A DNA stretch of 64,000 nucleotides, from positions 806,001-870,000 of the forward strand of contig JAPEUQ010000006.1 in assembly GCA_027946365.1 (NCBI GenBank). The letters are read 5' to 3'. The stretch is from Kalmusia sp. IMI 367209. Its lineage: Eukaryota; Ascomycota; Dothideomycetes; Pleosporales; Didymosphaeriaceae. The position numbers were made by a program, and so were the translations under genes. Shown here piece after piece: positions 35,529-46,834 of this stretch. Under the pieces are notes generated by a model. The model searched no databases, was not told where the DNA came from, and saw only the letters and a list, made by a program, of their open reading frames with translations. Every line of letters starts with the position of its first letter. Position 1 is the stretch's first letter.

Positions 35529-37194
35529 TCATTCACCCATCCATTTTTCGAATTCCGATTCCTGTTCCATTGGCATGCTCGGGTCTGGTTGCCAAGATTC
35601 CGTGCGGTACTCTTCGTGTCCCTGTGCTGCTCCGATGAAGCTGTCCACGCTATGCTGATCAAGCTCCCTGTCCAATATAGCCATATGTCCGTTGCGGAAA
35701 TCAGGATGTCCAGTCGCTACGACAACATCATGATGGTGACTACCGTCGAAAGCCAAGAGCATGGGGTCTACTTGCGGCTCACCACCTAAAGGGGTAACGT
35801 CATGGGAGTGCAACTGCTGCAGTAGGTCAGTTGTTGCATTACCTCCTGGTAGACCCAAAAGTGCATGGTCCGCTGAAAACTGCATGGCCGTGATCGGCGT
35901 ATCAGCACGTCGCATCCGCATATCATCCATGGCTCCCTGGTTCATGCCCATATGTAGATGAACCGCGGTCTGGTAATATTGGTTGTAGAGGTCACCCTGG
36001 TCCACAGGCATTGGCATCGGACGTCCTTCGTTGGTCATCTCCCAGACTGATCTGCTCACACCTCCACCACTAGATCCTCCATATTGTCGATCAAAAAATT
36101 CGGCGTTCATGTCATTGAGAGAGTAGGCAGAACTTCGGTCGAGTCGTTTAGAAGGACGGGGCCTTGAGCGGCTATGACCTGGATTCCATTCCGCATCATC
36201 CAAATCGCTTGGCTCCGCATCAGAGAAATCGCCTTTTCTTTTGCGCGCCGGCGCCCCTGCCTTGCTCGGAGAGAACCTGTATGTTGGGTGCGCGTTCTGG
36301 TGGTTTATCCTTTCGATCTTTGCGTATTCATTATACAGCTCGCGTACCTCAGGAGGCTCCATGGGCCAACTCTCCCCGGACACCGAGGATACGATTTGGT
36401 GGTTGTTTTGTAGACACCACTGTTTTGTCCTTTCGGCATAAGCCGACCGATACAGCATGAACGAGTTCATTGGCCTGGTCACGTATCCATTCCGCTTCTC
36501 AACCTCCTTCCGCCTTACATCGGCGGACCTATTCACCCATTCTTCCATGTTGCGGATCGGTATAGAATTCATATCCTTGGTCAACAGGCTTAACGGCGCT
36601 GTGAGCTTTGGCATTTTGGCCTTCTCGCTCTTTCCTACTTTGGTCTTCCTGGATTTTGGCGTGGCTTTGAGCCTCGGCTTCTCTTCGACCATTGGGGAGC
36701 TGGATGGCATGATAGTTCGACCACTTCGTGTCCGGCAAATGCCGTCTTCGATCTCTGTCGCAGAGCGCGGGGTTGGAGGTGAACCCGAGAACATCGCAGG
36801 ATCATTCTACCCATAGTCAGCACTCTCTCGCTTCTTTAGAGAGGGAGTCGGTCATACAGGAACTTCGTTGTATTGACTTCCGCGATAATAGCCCGAACCT
36901 TGAACGTAGTCATCCTGCATGCTGGTTAGTTCAGCAGATGAGTTGAGGAAGAGACATTCTTACATATTGTATGCCTACTCTAAAGTCTGCTCCCGACGTT
37001 CCCATGGCGCGCGGAAGACCGTCGTGCATGGCGGGGCTAGGCGAGGCGTATACACCCCCCTGAGATGGTGACTCATCGTATGGATAACCGCGATCGGCAT
37101 TGTAATGCGCGACTTGGTGTAGACACGTATGGATGTCGGCGTGGATGTTCGGTGGAGTGGGAGGATGGCTTAGAAGAAGAGTCTCGGTCTTCAT
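35529..37194 (-). CDS. HMG-box (MATA_HMG-type) transcription factor
   Basis: Minus strand, exons 37194-36964, 36914-36858 and 36806-35529, about 521 residues. The HMG box spans about residues 204-275, YVTRPMNSFMLYRSAYAERT, the KQW and VSGESW positions, then ELYNEYAKIERINHQNAHP. This matches the fungal mating-type/sexual-development HMG subgroup. A basic patch precedes it (KPRLKATPKSRKTKVGKSEK) and another follows (APARKRKGDF), probably nuclear targeting. The C-terminal ~230 residues are Met/Asp/His-rich and probably regulatory. Relatives control mating and fruiting-body development; there is no mating-type locus neighbour (no APN2, SLA2 or alpha-box gene), so this is likely a dispersed HMG regulator. 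The small 57-nt exon 2 is fixed by phase. Confidence 0.85.
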
Positions 37195-38952
37195 GACGAC
37201 CAGAAACCGCGCCCAAGCACGGATGATACCACTCTGTTCGAAATTCCGTCAGCGTCGTTCCCTGTCACTAGTTCGGGGTACAGTGAAACGAACAATGATT
37301 GAGGCTCGTTGTCCAAAAAGATTGATCGCGCCGCCAAACGTACGACCGATTTCCGCAGGAATGGCAGAGTCGACTGCAGGCCTTGAGACAGACCCTTAGA
37401 TTACGCTTTGTTTCGGTCACACAATCAAAGACGTTCTTCTGTGCTTCTAGAAAAGGTTCCAGAGTAATCTCTCTTGACCCAAATCTACTCTAGGGTTGTG
37501 TCAGTGTCAGACACGAGGTGCTGCTGCACATGGGGGTTTGCTTTTGTCGCAATCATGCGAGAGGATTGCAAAAACAATTGGGAACGAACCTATGACAAAC
37601 GGTTGCCCCTCACCGGCGCTGCTGTTTCTCTCCCGCGCAATCGATTCGGATGGTGGGGCGATTCGGTCAAGCACCTCAAACACAATGTGGTGTCTGAGAC
37701 TGGTGGACTCACGCGCTTCTCTGTCGATGGGAAGTCAATTGAGAATCGCGAGAAGACAAGTCGACGCGCAGCATTTCTTTGTCTTGTGAGATGAGATCTG
37801 AACAGATATTTGTAGCGTTCGCTGAGGCTCGAGGTCAACTGCTCACGTAGTGTGTAGCGTACCTGGTCGCTGGGAACGGACAAAGAAGACCGGATGCGTG
37901 TTGGCTTCTGAAGCTTTACCACATTTAGCATCTGACGCTGCTTTTAGTAGAAGCACGCTCTCTGGTAAAGCAGATGTCGGAGTCTGGTCAACTGCGCTGT
38001 CCGTAGTTTCTAAGTCGGAGGTCGTAAGTATAGCGTCGACCGTATGGTTGGAAACTACCTATATCCTACTTCAGTGAAGCAACGGCCGCAGAACGCCACA
38101 TTCTCCACTTCATCACACACTATCACCATAGCGGCGGCCGCCCTCCAACTACGACTACATGTCGATCTAGAAAGGCGTCAACCTTTAGCTTTAATGCGGG
38201 GTCAGACGAGTGGCAGACCCTCTGGTGAATCAAGTCGCTTGGCGTAGGCTCTGAGAAGGTACGTTGTCGCACAAATTCCGAAGTCTGCATTCTTCGCACC
38301 AATGATGTTTTCCTCAGGAAGCGCCAGCATCAAGGCTGTCTTACTTTTACCCTGTCGAACGCGGCATGTCTTCGCACCGTGGGTGTTGAGGCTGGCCTAG
38401 GCGCGGCGGGTAGCCGCATCACAGCGTGATCAGCATACTGATTCAACTTGACGAGATTACGGACCAAGACAAGCAATGCCCTGCTTTGCTTCTGCTATCT
38501 GCCGTAAGATTAAGCTTTCGACACCGGTGAAGGCGTCCGAACTGTAGAATACTCATCAGTCTCTGCAGCTTGCAGTGAGAATCGAATGCAGACACACTGC
38601 CAGACAGTCTAGCATGGTGAACCTCTACAGCAGATGTCACCGCATGTTGATACAACGCGCACATTACGCTGGGCCCACAGTCCACGGTTGCCACTCGATT
38701 CCTATCTCGGCGAGCTGGATCTTGTGACGAGGATATCGGCATCGCCGCTACGGTAGAGCCAGTGTATAGATCCTAACGGCTGCTGTTCCGCGGGAGCCAT
38801 CGCACGCGCATAATTCGGTTGCTTCCGGCCGGTCTAGTTTCCCCTGTCCGGCACGACGTCAGGAATGCACGCTAAGCTCCAACCAGGATGACAACCAAAC
38901 ACTCTCGCGACGCTGTGTAACCAAGATGCAAATGCCCGCTGCCCTGATCGTA

Positions 38953-38984
38953 GACTGGCAGACTGGCAGACTGGCAGACTGGCA
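38953..38984. repeat. Tandem GACTGGCA x4
   Basis: Four perfect head-to-tail copies of an 8-bp unit in non-coding sequence. Confidence 0.9.
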
Positions 38985-40124
38985 GATCAAGCCTTCGGCA
39001 ACCAAGGCATGCATACGAGCTGAGCTACGCATACCTGAGGTAATCCGTCCGCGGAGAGCGACTTGGTACACTAACTTAGGGCCATGGCTAGGTTAAACGG
39101 CCCTGTGGGGTTCGATCATGTCGCTACTCCGCAAGGTACGCTAATGAACACGCCGATAGCACGCTGATAGAACGCTGGTAAGATGGCCTCATAGGTGCAT
39201 TGCAGGTCGCGGTGCTGTAGGTACAGTGTCAGTGAGCACGTTGTCACGGACAGGAGGGGTAGGTGAAGTGTATACCAAACGATCAGCAAGCTTGTGTGGA
39301 GGCTCTCTTCCACGGTACGCTCTATCACACTACATTCTCGACTCTAGAGTGCACTCGGCTTGGCACAACTCAGCTAAGCTTAGGCCAGGAATTGATTGCA
39401 ACTTCCAGCACAGTCCGGCACTACTCACTTCACATGCGACCAGCTCAACACTTGCACAGTTACACATCACTCGGTCCTCCCTGATACTAGACCGTAAACT
39501 GCTTCTAGTTATTAATGAACCTGTTCCAGATGATCGACTGTCACTTCTCCACTGTTAGACGGATATGCCAACGTCATGTGTACCAAGCTAGCAACGAGCA
39601 ATGAAGCATTACTGCCGAAAGTTACCAGCTTTTCAATCTTATTCCAGCTATGTGTTCCTTGTAGCAACGTTGGAAATATCATGAGCCAATCGCTACGCCG
39701 GACTAGACGATATTCCACTCGGAGCTCATCATAAGCATCCTTGCTGTATATAGTTCAATACGGATGCAGAATTCACCGGACTCATATGCGGCTCGGTAAA
39801 TGAGCTGTACCGAAAGCGCAGCTAACCGCTACTATGATTCGAGGAAGCTAGCTTGTTCTTCTCCTCTTCGTTCTCGATCTTCGTAGCTCTCGAATTGTAT
39901 GGTAACAGGGCTACCGCAGTGTATACAAAGTGCCGCCTTCCCCTTAAATGATATAGGGGCGGCCGCCCTGTGAATATGCAGGGCACAAGTTCGTGTTAAA
40001 CGCAAGCCTCCCATACTTTCGCCTTCCCGCGAGGGTCAAGATCGATCTCTCGTCATCGCATTAAAGCGGCACGTCAAGTACGTAGCAACGTGATAGCTAG
40101 AGGTCTATGTCAAAGGACGCACGA

Positions 40125-40176
40125 GCCCGAAACATAGCCCTGCGCTGAAAGCCCGAAACACAGCCCTACGCTGAAG
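40125..40176. repeat. 26-bp tandem duplication
   Basis: Two adjacent 26-nt copies beginning GCCCGAAACA and differing at three positions, about 360 nt upstream of the coiled-coil gene. Confidence 0.85.
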
Positions 40177-40536
40177 AACAATGAAGTTGCGCAGTGGCTG
40201 CGATGAAACAAGGCGTTAGGGGGAAGCGACAAAGAGATCAGCCTGTATTCTCTAGCGGGCCTCCTTATTGAGGTCCTATTTCTTCGTCTGTAGGCATGAT
40301 CTCAGGGTGCTGACAACAGTCTCAAAGATCGGTGAAAGAGAGGCTCAAGTTTGCTTTCACCCTCACCTGCGCTTTGACACTTGTCTTCTTAACACTACCA
40401 GCCCAACACTACCACACCAAATTTTGCTTCATACACGTTCACTTTAAATTGTGGGCTTTCTGTGGTCATCTATTACTTCACGCTGCTACCTGCGTCTAGT
40501 GAGTTTAACTGGGGATTGACGTAGCCGAAGGGTACC

Positions 40537-43446
40537 ATGCTATTTGAAGACGCACCAAAAAAGCCACTCCCGGATATAATAGAGGGGGAGTCCCCAACTA
40601 AACGTGATGGGGAAAGTTTTGACGAGGTTGAAGGGGAGCAGCGAGGAGAAGTTGCGATGCCGGAAGCGGAAAGGACAAAGGACGGCAAGCGTCTAGGCAA
40701 TAGTCAAGCTCTGCCGTTAGTTCCGCCTGAGCTGAACCCCGCGAGGCCTACATGGATACGAGATTCAAGCTCAGTAAATCGACCTCGTATCGTTCCAGAC
40801 TTATCGAGGTTAGCACACAGCTCCGTTAGCCCCGTGAGCCTTGCTGTGCCGCAGAGCCACGGGGATCCGTCCACCCCTCTCTCTACAAACCTGGCAGAGG
40901 AAAGATCTCGCAGGGGGTCTAGGGTGTCTAACGTTCTTCACAAAGATCCCGTTCCCCGGCCGGCATGGAATGCAGGGAATGCTGGTAATAAGCCGTCTAT
41001 ACGAAGAACGGGGAGTGTCGGGACGAAATACGACCATGTACCACCTAGAACGATTTCGAGGCTTGAATTTGAGTTTCCTCAGCGGAGAGGATCGATATTG
41101 TCCTACGACGAGGAAAGGAGGCGACAGAGGGAGTATAATGAGAACAGCGGCTTATTCGACGCTGAACAAGCGGACGATGACAATGAAGGGATTTTTGAGC
41201 ATGAAGATGCTGAATCTCAGAGCGAGCATGAATCGACCGAAAACGAAGATGCTTCAGATAATAAAAGCTCCCAAGGCGATAGTAGGATGGAGCTTGGGGA
41301 TCATGCCCGAGCCACTCCACCAAGAGACTACCCAGCACATCAGCGCATCGTAGATTCGCACGCTAGTAGAAAAGCCGCGAACGATGCCGCGTACGGGGAC
41401 TTCATAGTGAGCATAGGAGGCCAGCGACCTCAGGAAGGTTACTTTGACATGCCTCGTCACACTTCTACTTCTGCGTCTGGATCGTATTACCAGCACTCAC
41501 TCCGCGGCAGGGCAGGAACCCATTTCCGACATTCTTTTAGCGGAAGAGGATTTGATTCACAACCATCCAATCGAGAGTGTCACAGACGGGCAACCGCTGA
41601 ATCAAGTGAGCATCCGACGAGCAATCGCGCGCGCTACGCAGTGGAAACAGATTCGTACAGGCAGAAGAAGCACGAGAAAGTGGAGTATAGCTCCAGCGTC
41701 CCGTCTTCCCCGGGAGCAAAGGCACTCACAAGGCAGATAACGAGATTCGGGCAAGGCGATTGGAGGGGGAAACGGTTCGAATTCACGCAGGGACCAGCTA
41801 CAAGGGCAGCCAATTATAAGCCCCTGCAGTACTTTTCTACCATTGACGAATCTCAGGACCAGCTAGGCTATGATCGCGATAGTTCGTTAGCTCTTGCTAA
41901 GCCAGTTGAGGGGCTCACCGTCGATTCTGAGACCGAGGCCGCGGAGCTCGAGAGTCGAACGGTGGCCTGGTACACTTCGACACAGCCGCCGCTCGAAGGC
42001 TACACAGAAGCTGAGATCCTCGGTAAGAGTGCTGGCTTGCAATCTCAGAACGATGATTTGCGTGTTGCTTTTGAGGCAGTCTGCCAGGATCTTGCAAACT
42101 TTCAGTCGGCCATCTCGGTGGATGCAGAAAAGATGAATGAGTATGCAGACGCCTTGCGGGAACGTAGCAGTTTCCCTGCGGGTATCAACGGGCTGAGATC
42201 TCAGATCATCGCGCTAGTCACCTGCTATTGCGAGACCATGCGGAGCATGAGCCAAGAGCACACTGAGTTCGTCAATGCAAAACTTCGGCAGGAAGAAGAA
42301 TCACGACTTGCCAATAAGCGCAGCAAAGAAGAAAATGCACAAGCGGTCAAAGAAGCCTCGGAAAAGATTAAGCAACAAGCCCAAAAGATACAGGAGCTCG
42401 AAGTGGCACGTCAGACTCTTATCAAGCAGAGCGAGCAGGAACAAGCACTCGCACTCCAAGCGTTCAAGGCCAATGACTTACAAGCCCAAAAGATCAAGCA
42501 GCTAGAAGAAGCCCTCCAAGCAAAACAAGTCTCCGAAGCCCTCAAGAAGGATCCCACTATCCCCTGGAACGCGGTCTACGAACAGCTGCAGAGAAATGAA
42601 GTCGCCAAAGACCAGAAAATCGACCACCTCACAGCGTCAGTACACGGCCTCCTCACCACCGACTTCAAGAACACAGAGCTCAAGAACCAACTAACCCGCT
42701 GCCGCGACACCAACAAGAACCTCGAAGACCAGCTCAACCACTTCAGGTCCACGGCGCAGGACTGGGAGGCAGACTACAAGCAGCAGAAACAGATGCTCGA
42801 CCAACGCGACCACGCCGAAGACAAAGAAACGCAAACCCTCCGACAAGAACTCCAAGACACGATCCTCAAATATCAGTCCCTCATGCGCCAGCACGGCGCC
42901 CCCGACGCCCTCACGATCGCCACGCTGGCGCGCAAACTCGAAGCCCAACAGTCGAGCCTCGAAGAAGTGACGCTCCGCCTCGACACGGTGAAGAAGGAGA
43001 AGGGCGCCGCGTACGACGAGATCGCGCGCTTGATGGACGTGAATACTCTCCTCGGGAAGGAAAACGAGGAGCTTAGGTTGGGCCCGCTGCCTTCGCCTAG
43101 GCTGTTTCTCGACGAGGAGACGGACACGGTGCGTCTTGGGCGCCGGCCGCCGTGGGAATCGCCTGAGATGCGAGCTAGGAGGGAGGAGAAGATGCGGGCG
43201 TTCCGTGAGGAGCAGCTGCAGAAGAGAGAAGAGAGGGAGAAGGCGGAGGGGACATTGGAGAAGGTGAAGGAATGGAAGATGGGTGGATTGTATCCACCGA
43301 AGAGGCGGGACTGGAAGGGGTTTGCGAGGAAGAGTAGTTGGGAGAGGTGGGAGGGCGGGAAGTGGTTGGAGGAACAGCTGGAAAGCGGTGGGTATGAGGT
43401 GCATGATGAGGTGGAGAAGATGGTAAAGGCTCGACTGTTTAAGTGA
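40537..43446 (+). CDS. Large coiled-coil protein of unknown function, 969 residues
   Basis: One intronless frame. Residues 1 to about 500 are disordered, charged and Ser/Arg-rich, with an acidic segment near residues 205-255. From about residue 570 to 860 there are long Gln/Glu/Lys heptad stretches (AKLRQEEESRLANKRSKEEN; KIKQQAQKIQELEVARQTLI), followed by an Arg/Glu/Trp-rich end (RREEKMRAFREEQLQKREER). The layout resembles fungal structural proteins of the septum, spindle pole or cytoskeleton, but no named family is recognised. The ATG at 40537 is the first in frame. Absence of introns over 2.9 kb contrasts with most genes here. Confidence 0.75.
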   Translation: MLFEDAPKKPLPDIIEGESPTKRDGESFDEVEGEQRGEVAMPEAERTKDGKRLGNSQALPLVPPELNPARPTWIRDSSSVNRPRIVPDLSRLAHSSVSPVSLAVPQSHGDPSTPLSTNLAEERSRRGSRVSNVLHKDPVPRPAWNAGNAGNKPSIRRTGSVGTKYDHVPPRTISRLEFEFPQRRGSILSYDEERRRQREYNENSGLFDAEQADDDNEGIFEHEDAESQSEHESTENEDASDNKSSQGDSRMELGDHARATPPRDYPAHQRIVDSHASRKAANDAAYGDFIVSIGGQRPQEGYFDMPRHTSTSASGSYYQHSLRGRAGTHFRHSFSGRGFDSQPSNRECHRRATAESSEHPTSNRARYAVETDSYRQKKHEKVEYSSSVPSSPGAKALTRQITRFGQGDWRGKRFEFTQGPATRAANYKPLQYFSTIDESQDQLGYDRDSSLALAKPVEGLTVDSETEAAELESRTVAWYTSTQPPLEGYTEAEILGKSAGLQSQNDDLRVAFEAVCQDLANFQSAISVDAEKMNEYADALRERSSFPAGINGLRSQIIALVTCYCETMRSMSQEHTEFVNAKLRQEEESRLANKRSKEENAQAVKEASEKIKQQAQKIQELEVARQTLIKQSEQEQALALQAFKANDLQAQKIKQLEEALQAKQVSEALKKDPTIPWNAVYEQLQRNEVAKDQKIDHLTASVHGLLTTDFKNTELKNQLTRCRDTNKNLEDQLNHFRSTAQDWEADYKQQKQMLDQRDHAEDKETQTLRQELQDTILKYQSLMRQHGAPDALTIATLARKLEAQQSSLEEVTLRLDTVKKEKGAAYDEIARLMDVNTLLGKENEELRLGPLPSPRLFLDEETDTVRLGRRPPWESPEMRARREEKMRAFREEQLQKREEREKAEGTLEKVKEWKMGGLYPPKRRDWKGFARKSSWERWEGGKWLEEQLESGGYEVHDEVEKMVKARLFK

Positions 43447-44459
43447 GAGCATGGGGATGGTTAGGGATATTTGAGGGTGAAACTCATTCCTATGAGCAGC
43501 TGTTGCTCTGTAACGTTTTGATAGAGGTCCACGCCTGAGCACTCAAGACGCCCTGGTCTATCACAGTGTGCGGGATATAGAGCATCAAAAGGATTGCTTG
43601 AAGGATGATCACAATCTTCGAGATATCTCGATCTAATAGATGTGTTGAGCGATGCTGAGGGTGAAGTGCATAGAAAGAGGTAAGAGGGTGGTCCAAAGAA
43701 TACAACAGCTCATATCAGTTCTGTATGCTTTTCATGTCCGCATTTGACGTGGATATGCGAGACTGACCAGATATCCCAGAACCAGCAACATCGACATCTT
43801 CATATTTCGAGGCCTGACGAGTAGACAGGCGTGTACCACACAAATGCCATGCTCCAGCATGTACACAAAAGAGTGAGCTCATACATCGAAAGAATCTTCT
43901 AATCACGGTACAAGAGCGAGTAAATCTTCATAAGCCAACCCAGACGATGACCACTCGACGCCCACTCGTATTCTTGCGTGATTTCACGGACCGCGAGGAC
44001 AGCGACGCAGCACGGGGAGCAACGCCGCCAAGCGCCTGCTTACACCACCACCAGCTAGTGATTACTGAAAGGCTCCCCGCTGCCAAGCGCGCGCCGCACG
44101 CCCAAGCGTACCACGAACGAAGCTTCAGCTACCGCTCCATGCCCCAAAACGGAAGTCGATGGAGCGGTCGCTGCGGCATGCCAAGGGGTGCTGGCTACGG
44201 TACGGAACGTTGCTTCGTGTTCGTCAGGCCTGGGCATGTGCGTGTTCATGTAAGCAAAGTGCTGGGTGTACGACATTCTGGGTCGATCTCTTACGTGAAT
44301 TTGTTGTGTCTTTACGAGAACGGCATCTTGGAAGGAGGGTGGATGTGAGGTATAAGTAATTGGGGGGGACGGTCATGGGAGGGCAGCATAGCAGCTTCAG
44401 CCTCCACCGTGTTTACCATCCCAAACGCTCATATATACCTTGAAACCAAATAGTCCACC
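43447..44459. other. 1.0 kb intergenic
   Basis: Promoter side of the NmrA-like gene. A 133-codon frame at 43947-44348 has no family similarity and is not accepted. Confidence 0.5.
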
Positions 44460-45774
44460 ATGCCTCCCTACACGATAGCAGTCGCAGGCGGCACAGGTGG
44501 CATCGGCCGTGCCCTCGTCGCAGGCCTCGTCGAACAAAGCAAGCACAAGATCTTAGTCCTAAGCCGCAACGTACATGCTCCCCCCACTCCCCCGAACCTC
44601 ACCCACATTCTTCCCCGTACGTATTCTCACATGCAAGCAAAAAACAGGCTGCCACCGTAGACATAGGATCCACCTCCATCCCCACCATCGCAACCTCCTA
44701 TGACTCGGTCGCCACCTTGAAGAACACGCTCCAAGAGCACGGCGTCGACATCGTCGTCTCCGCCCTCATCCTCGCCACCCCGGAAAACAGCCAGGCGCAA
44801 CTCAACCTCATCGAAGCAGCCGTGCAGTCCGGTACTGTCAAGAAGTTCATCCCCAGCGAGTACGGGATACACTACACGGAAGAGTAACTTCCCCTTCTCC
44901 CTTTCTCCTCCACCACCCCCCCTTTTCCCCTTTTCCCTCGCCATGCAACAGCAAAGCACGGCATAGATGATAAGAAATTGACAAACAAAAACAGAGTAGC
45001 CACCTTCCACCCAGCAGCGCGCTACTGGCTCGACGCCGCCGCGGCACTGCGCACTTCGCACCTGCACTTCACGCGCATCGTCTTCGGCTGGACGCTGGAC
45101 CACTACGGGCTCCCCCGCGTGCACAGCTACATGAAGCCGTTCCGGTACGTGCTGGACTTCGACGCGCGCCGGGCTGCGGTCCCCGGCGACGGCACGCAGC
45201 CCGTGTCGTTCCTGCACACGGCCGATCTGGCGCGCTATGTCGGGGCCGTGGTGGACGGCGAGGGCGCGTGGCCCGAGGTGAGTGCGTTTGTGGGCGGGGT
45301 GGTGAGTTGGGGGGAGTTTGTGAGCGTTGCTGAGAGGGTTACTGGTATGTTGTTGTTTCTTTTTTTACCCCTTTTTCGATCTTTGGTAGATTTCGAGAGA
45401 GTTTCTTTTCCCCGCCCCCTTTTTCTTCGCTTTGAAGAGGAGTGAGCTTACAGGGTGTTGATGCAGGCGAGAAGTGGACCGTCACGTATGATTCCATCGA
45501 GACGCTGGAGAAAGGCGAGGCAACGATGCTGCCGCAGCCCGAGGGGGCGCCGACCGAAGCAGAGTACCCCGGCATGAGGGAGATGATCAGCGAGTTTGGG
45601 CTTATGGCGACGAGGGGCGTGCTGGATGTGAGTGGGGTCGGAGTGCGGAATGGGGAGTTTCCGTGGATCAAGCCGATGAGTGTGGAGGAGGTGGTTGAGA
45701 AGGCTTGGGGCAAGGGAGTGGGGCTTAAAGGTGGGGGATGTGAGGTAGGAGATAATTCGACTCGAATCAAATAG
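44460..45774 (+). CDS. NmrA-like/isoflavone-reductase-type NAD(P)-binding protein
   Basis: Exons 44460-44570, 44648-44883, 44995-45344 and 45467-45774 give about 334 residues, usual for the family. The Rossmann dinucleotide loop is AVAGGTGGIGRALVAGLV, with LSRN at the end of strand 2, which often reads NADP. Next come GVDIVVSALI, then VKKFIPSEYG, the typical position of the family, and a C-terminal substrate domain. Members are either nitrogen-signalling sensors that bind NAD(P) without catalysis or reductases of aromatic metabolites; the sequence does not decide. The first intron could instead use a donor near 44620 with the acceptor at 44659, changing ~16 residues after LSRN. Confidence 0.87.
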
Positions 45775-46273
45775 GAAGGGAGAGTGATGAGGAATATCGT
45801 ATCTTTCTGCTCGCCGTGTATGATAAGGATCATACCTGATCATACCTGGTTTAGAGAAACTATTCTGACTTGGTGAGTACTTGATACAAGATCTGTGTGG
45901 TTGCTTTGCTCACTTGATATTGTTGATCGGAATAAGACGATGGAAGAACGTCCTTGTAGAGGAACTCGTAGTACACGACGTCTTATTGCTGCTAGCTATT
46001 CTTCAGCAGTCCACCCTTACCCTACTATCCGGTCTTCAAGTATATGACAGTGTCGAAGTGAGAAGACCACGAACAGAGAAAAAGAAGTAGTATTGTTGTA
46101 ACATATAACCACAGGTCAACATCGCAGATCAACTTTCTGAACTGAACATGACCGTATAGAGCACAATGCCTACAAGCGACAATTGCTGATTCATGCTATG
46201 CGAGTTTCCGTGTCCACCCGTTGAGGCTACGCTTCATCGATGACATGTGCACATTATCCTCGTAGCACAAGCC
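45775..46273. other. 0.5 kb intergenic
   Basis: Convergent spacer between the NmrA-like gene and the small mitochondrial-type gene. No gene seen. Confidence 0.55.
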
Positions 46274-46834
46274 TCAAGCGCGCGACTTCTTATTCGCAAT
46301 CTTCGCAGTCTCCTCCTGCAGCTTCTGGATCGTCTCGGCAGATGATTCGGCTTCGTTTCGATCCGCCTTGACCTGTAGATTCGTCAGCGACTCCCCTCCA
46401 TGCGAAAACTTTCCCTCTCGGGAAATCAATGCACACGTACGATGCTCTCGCTATCACTCGCAAGCCCCTCCTCCCAATGCCCCTTGCCCTCCTTCTGCTT
46501 GCTCAGCTGCTCGTCCTTCTTCTTCTGCACCTCGTCCGCCCGCCCTTCATCATCTGCCCACGTGTTAACAAGACCATCCCAGTCAAAGCCCCCGAAGGGA
46601 AATGAGGGGAACCGAATCGCAGCCATTGTTGAAGCAGGGCTTCGGCGTAGGGATTGCAGTTGGACCCAAGGGAAAGAAAAAAGGGAAAGGGCGAATTGAA
46701 TGGGGTGGGATGGACGTACGGAGATGCGTCTCCTTGCCCGCAGCGCGCACTATCGAGCTGTGGAAGCCCGCAGTCGAACGGTAAGAGAGCGCAAAGGGCG
46801 CGCGGCGCGCGGCTAGAGCTCGGAAAGCTGACAT
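46274..46834 (-). CDS. Small mitochondrial-type protein of unknown function, 108 residues
   Basis: Minus strand, exons 46834-46720, 46553-46441 and 46372-46274; introns of 166 and 68 nt. The N-terminus MSAFRALAARRAPFALSYRS is Arg/Ala/Ser-rich without acids, as in a mitochondrial presequence, and is followed by STAGFHSS, a likely cleavage region. The mature part is a charged helix, DEVQKKKDEQLSKQKEGKGH, WEEGLASDSESIVKADRNEA, then ETIQKLQEETAKIANKKSRA. The KEGKGHWEE(G/E)LASDSE segment recurs, to my knowledge, in small fungal mitochondrial proteins, but I cannot name a function. Splice phases (1, then 0) and the continuous helix support the model. Confidence 0.75.

Larger units (their letters stand above)
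37195..40536. other. 3.3 kb intergenic between divergent genes
   Basis: Separates the HMG-box gene (minus) from the coiled-coil gene (plus). No frame above about 115 codons and none with a known family. It contains two small tandem repeats (38953-38984, 40125-40176) and two GCGGCCGC-centred palindromes (near 38139 and 39957-39968). It may be a large regulatory region or decayed sequence. Confidence 0.5.

Noticed and set aside
35529..37194. Mating-type locus
   Set aside because: The HMG box resembles the mating group, but no alpha-box gene, APN2 or SLA2 neighbour is present, and Psf1 adjoins instead.
39060..39130. Possible tRNA because of a GGTTCGATC-like T-loop
   Set aside because: The flanking bases do not form T-stem or acceptor-stem pairs.
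42691..43542. 283-codon minus frame
   Set aside because: Antisense of the coiled-coil gene; Leu/His/Pro-rich without family.
43947..44348. 133-codon plus frame
   Set aside because: No family similarity and in the promoter region of the NmrA-like gene.
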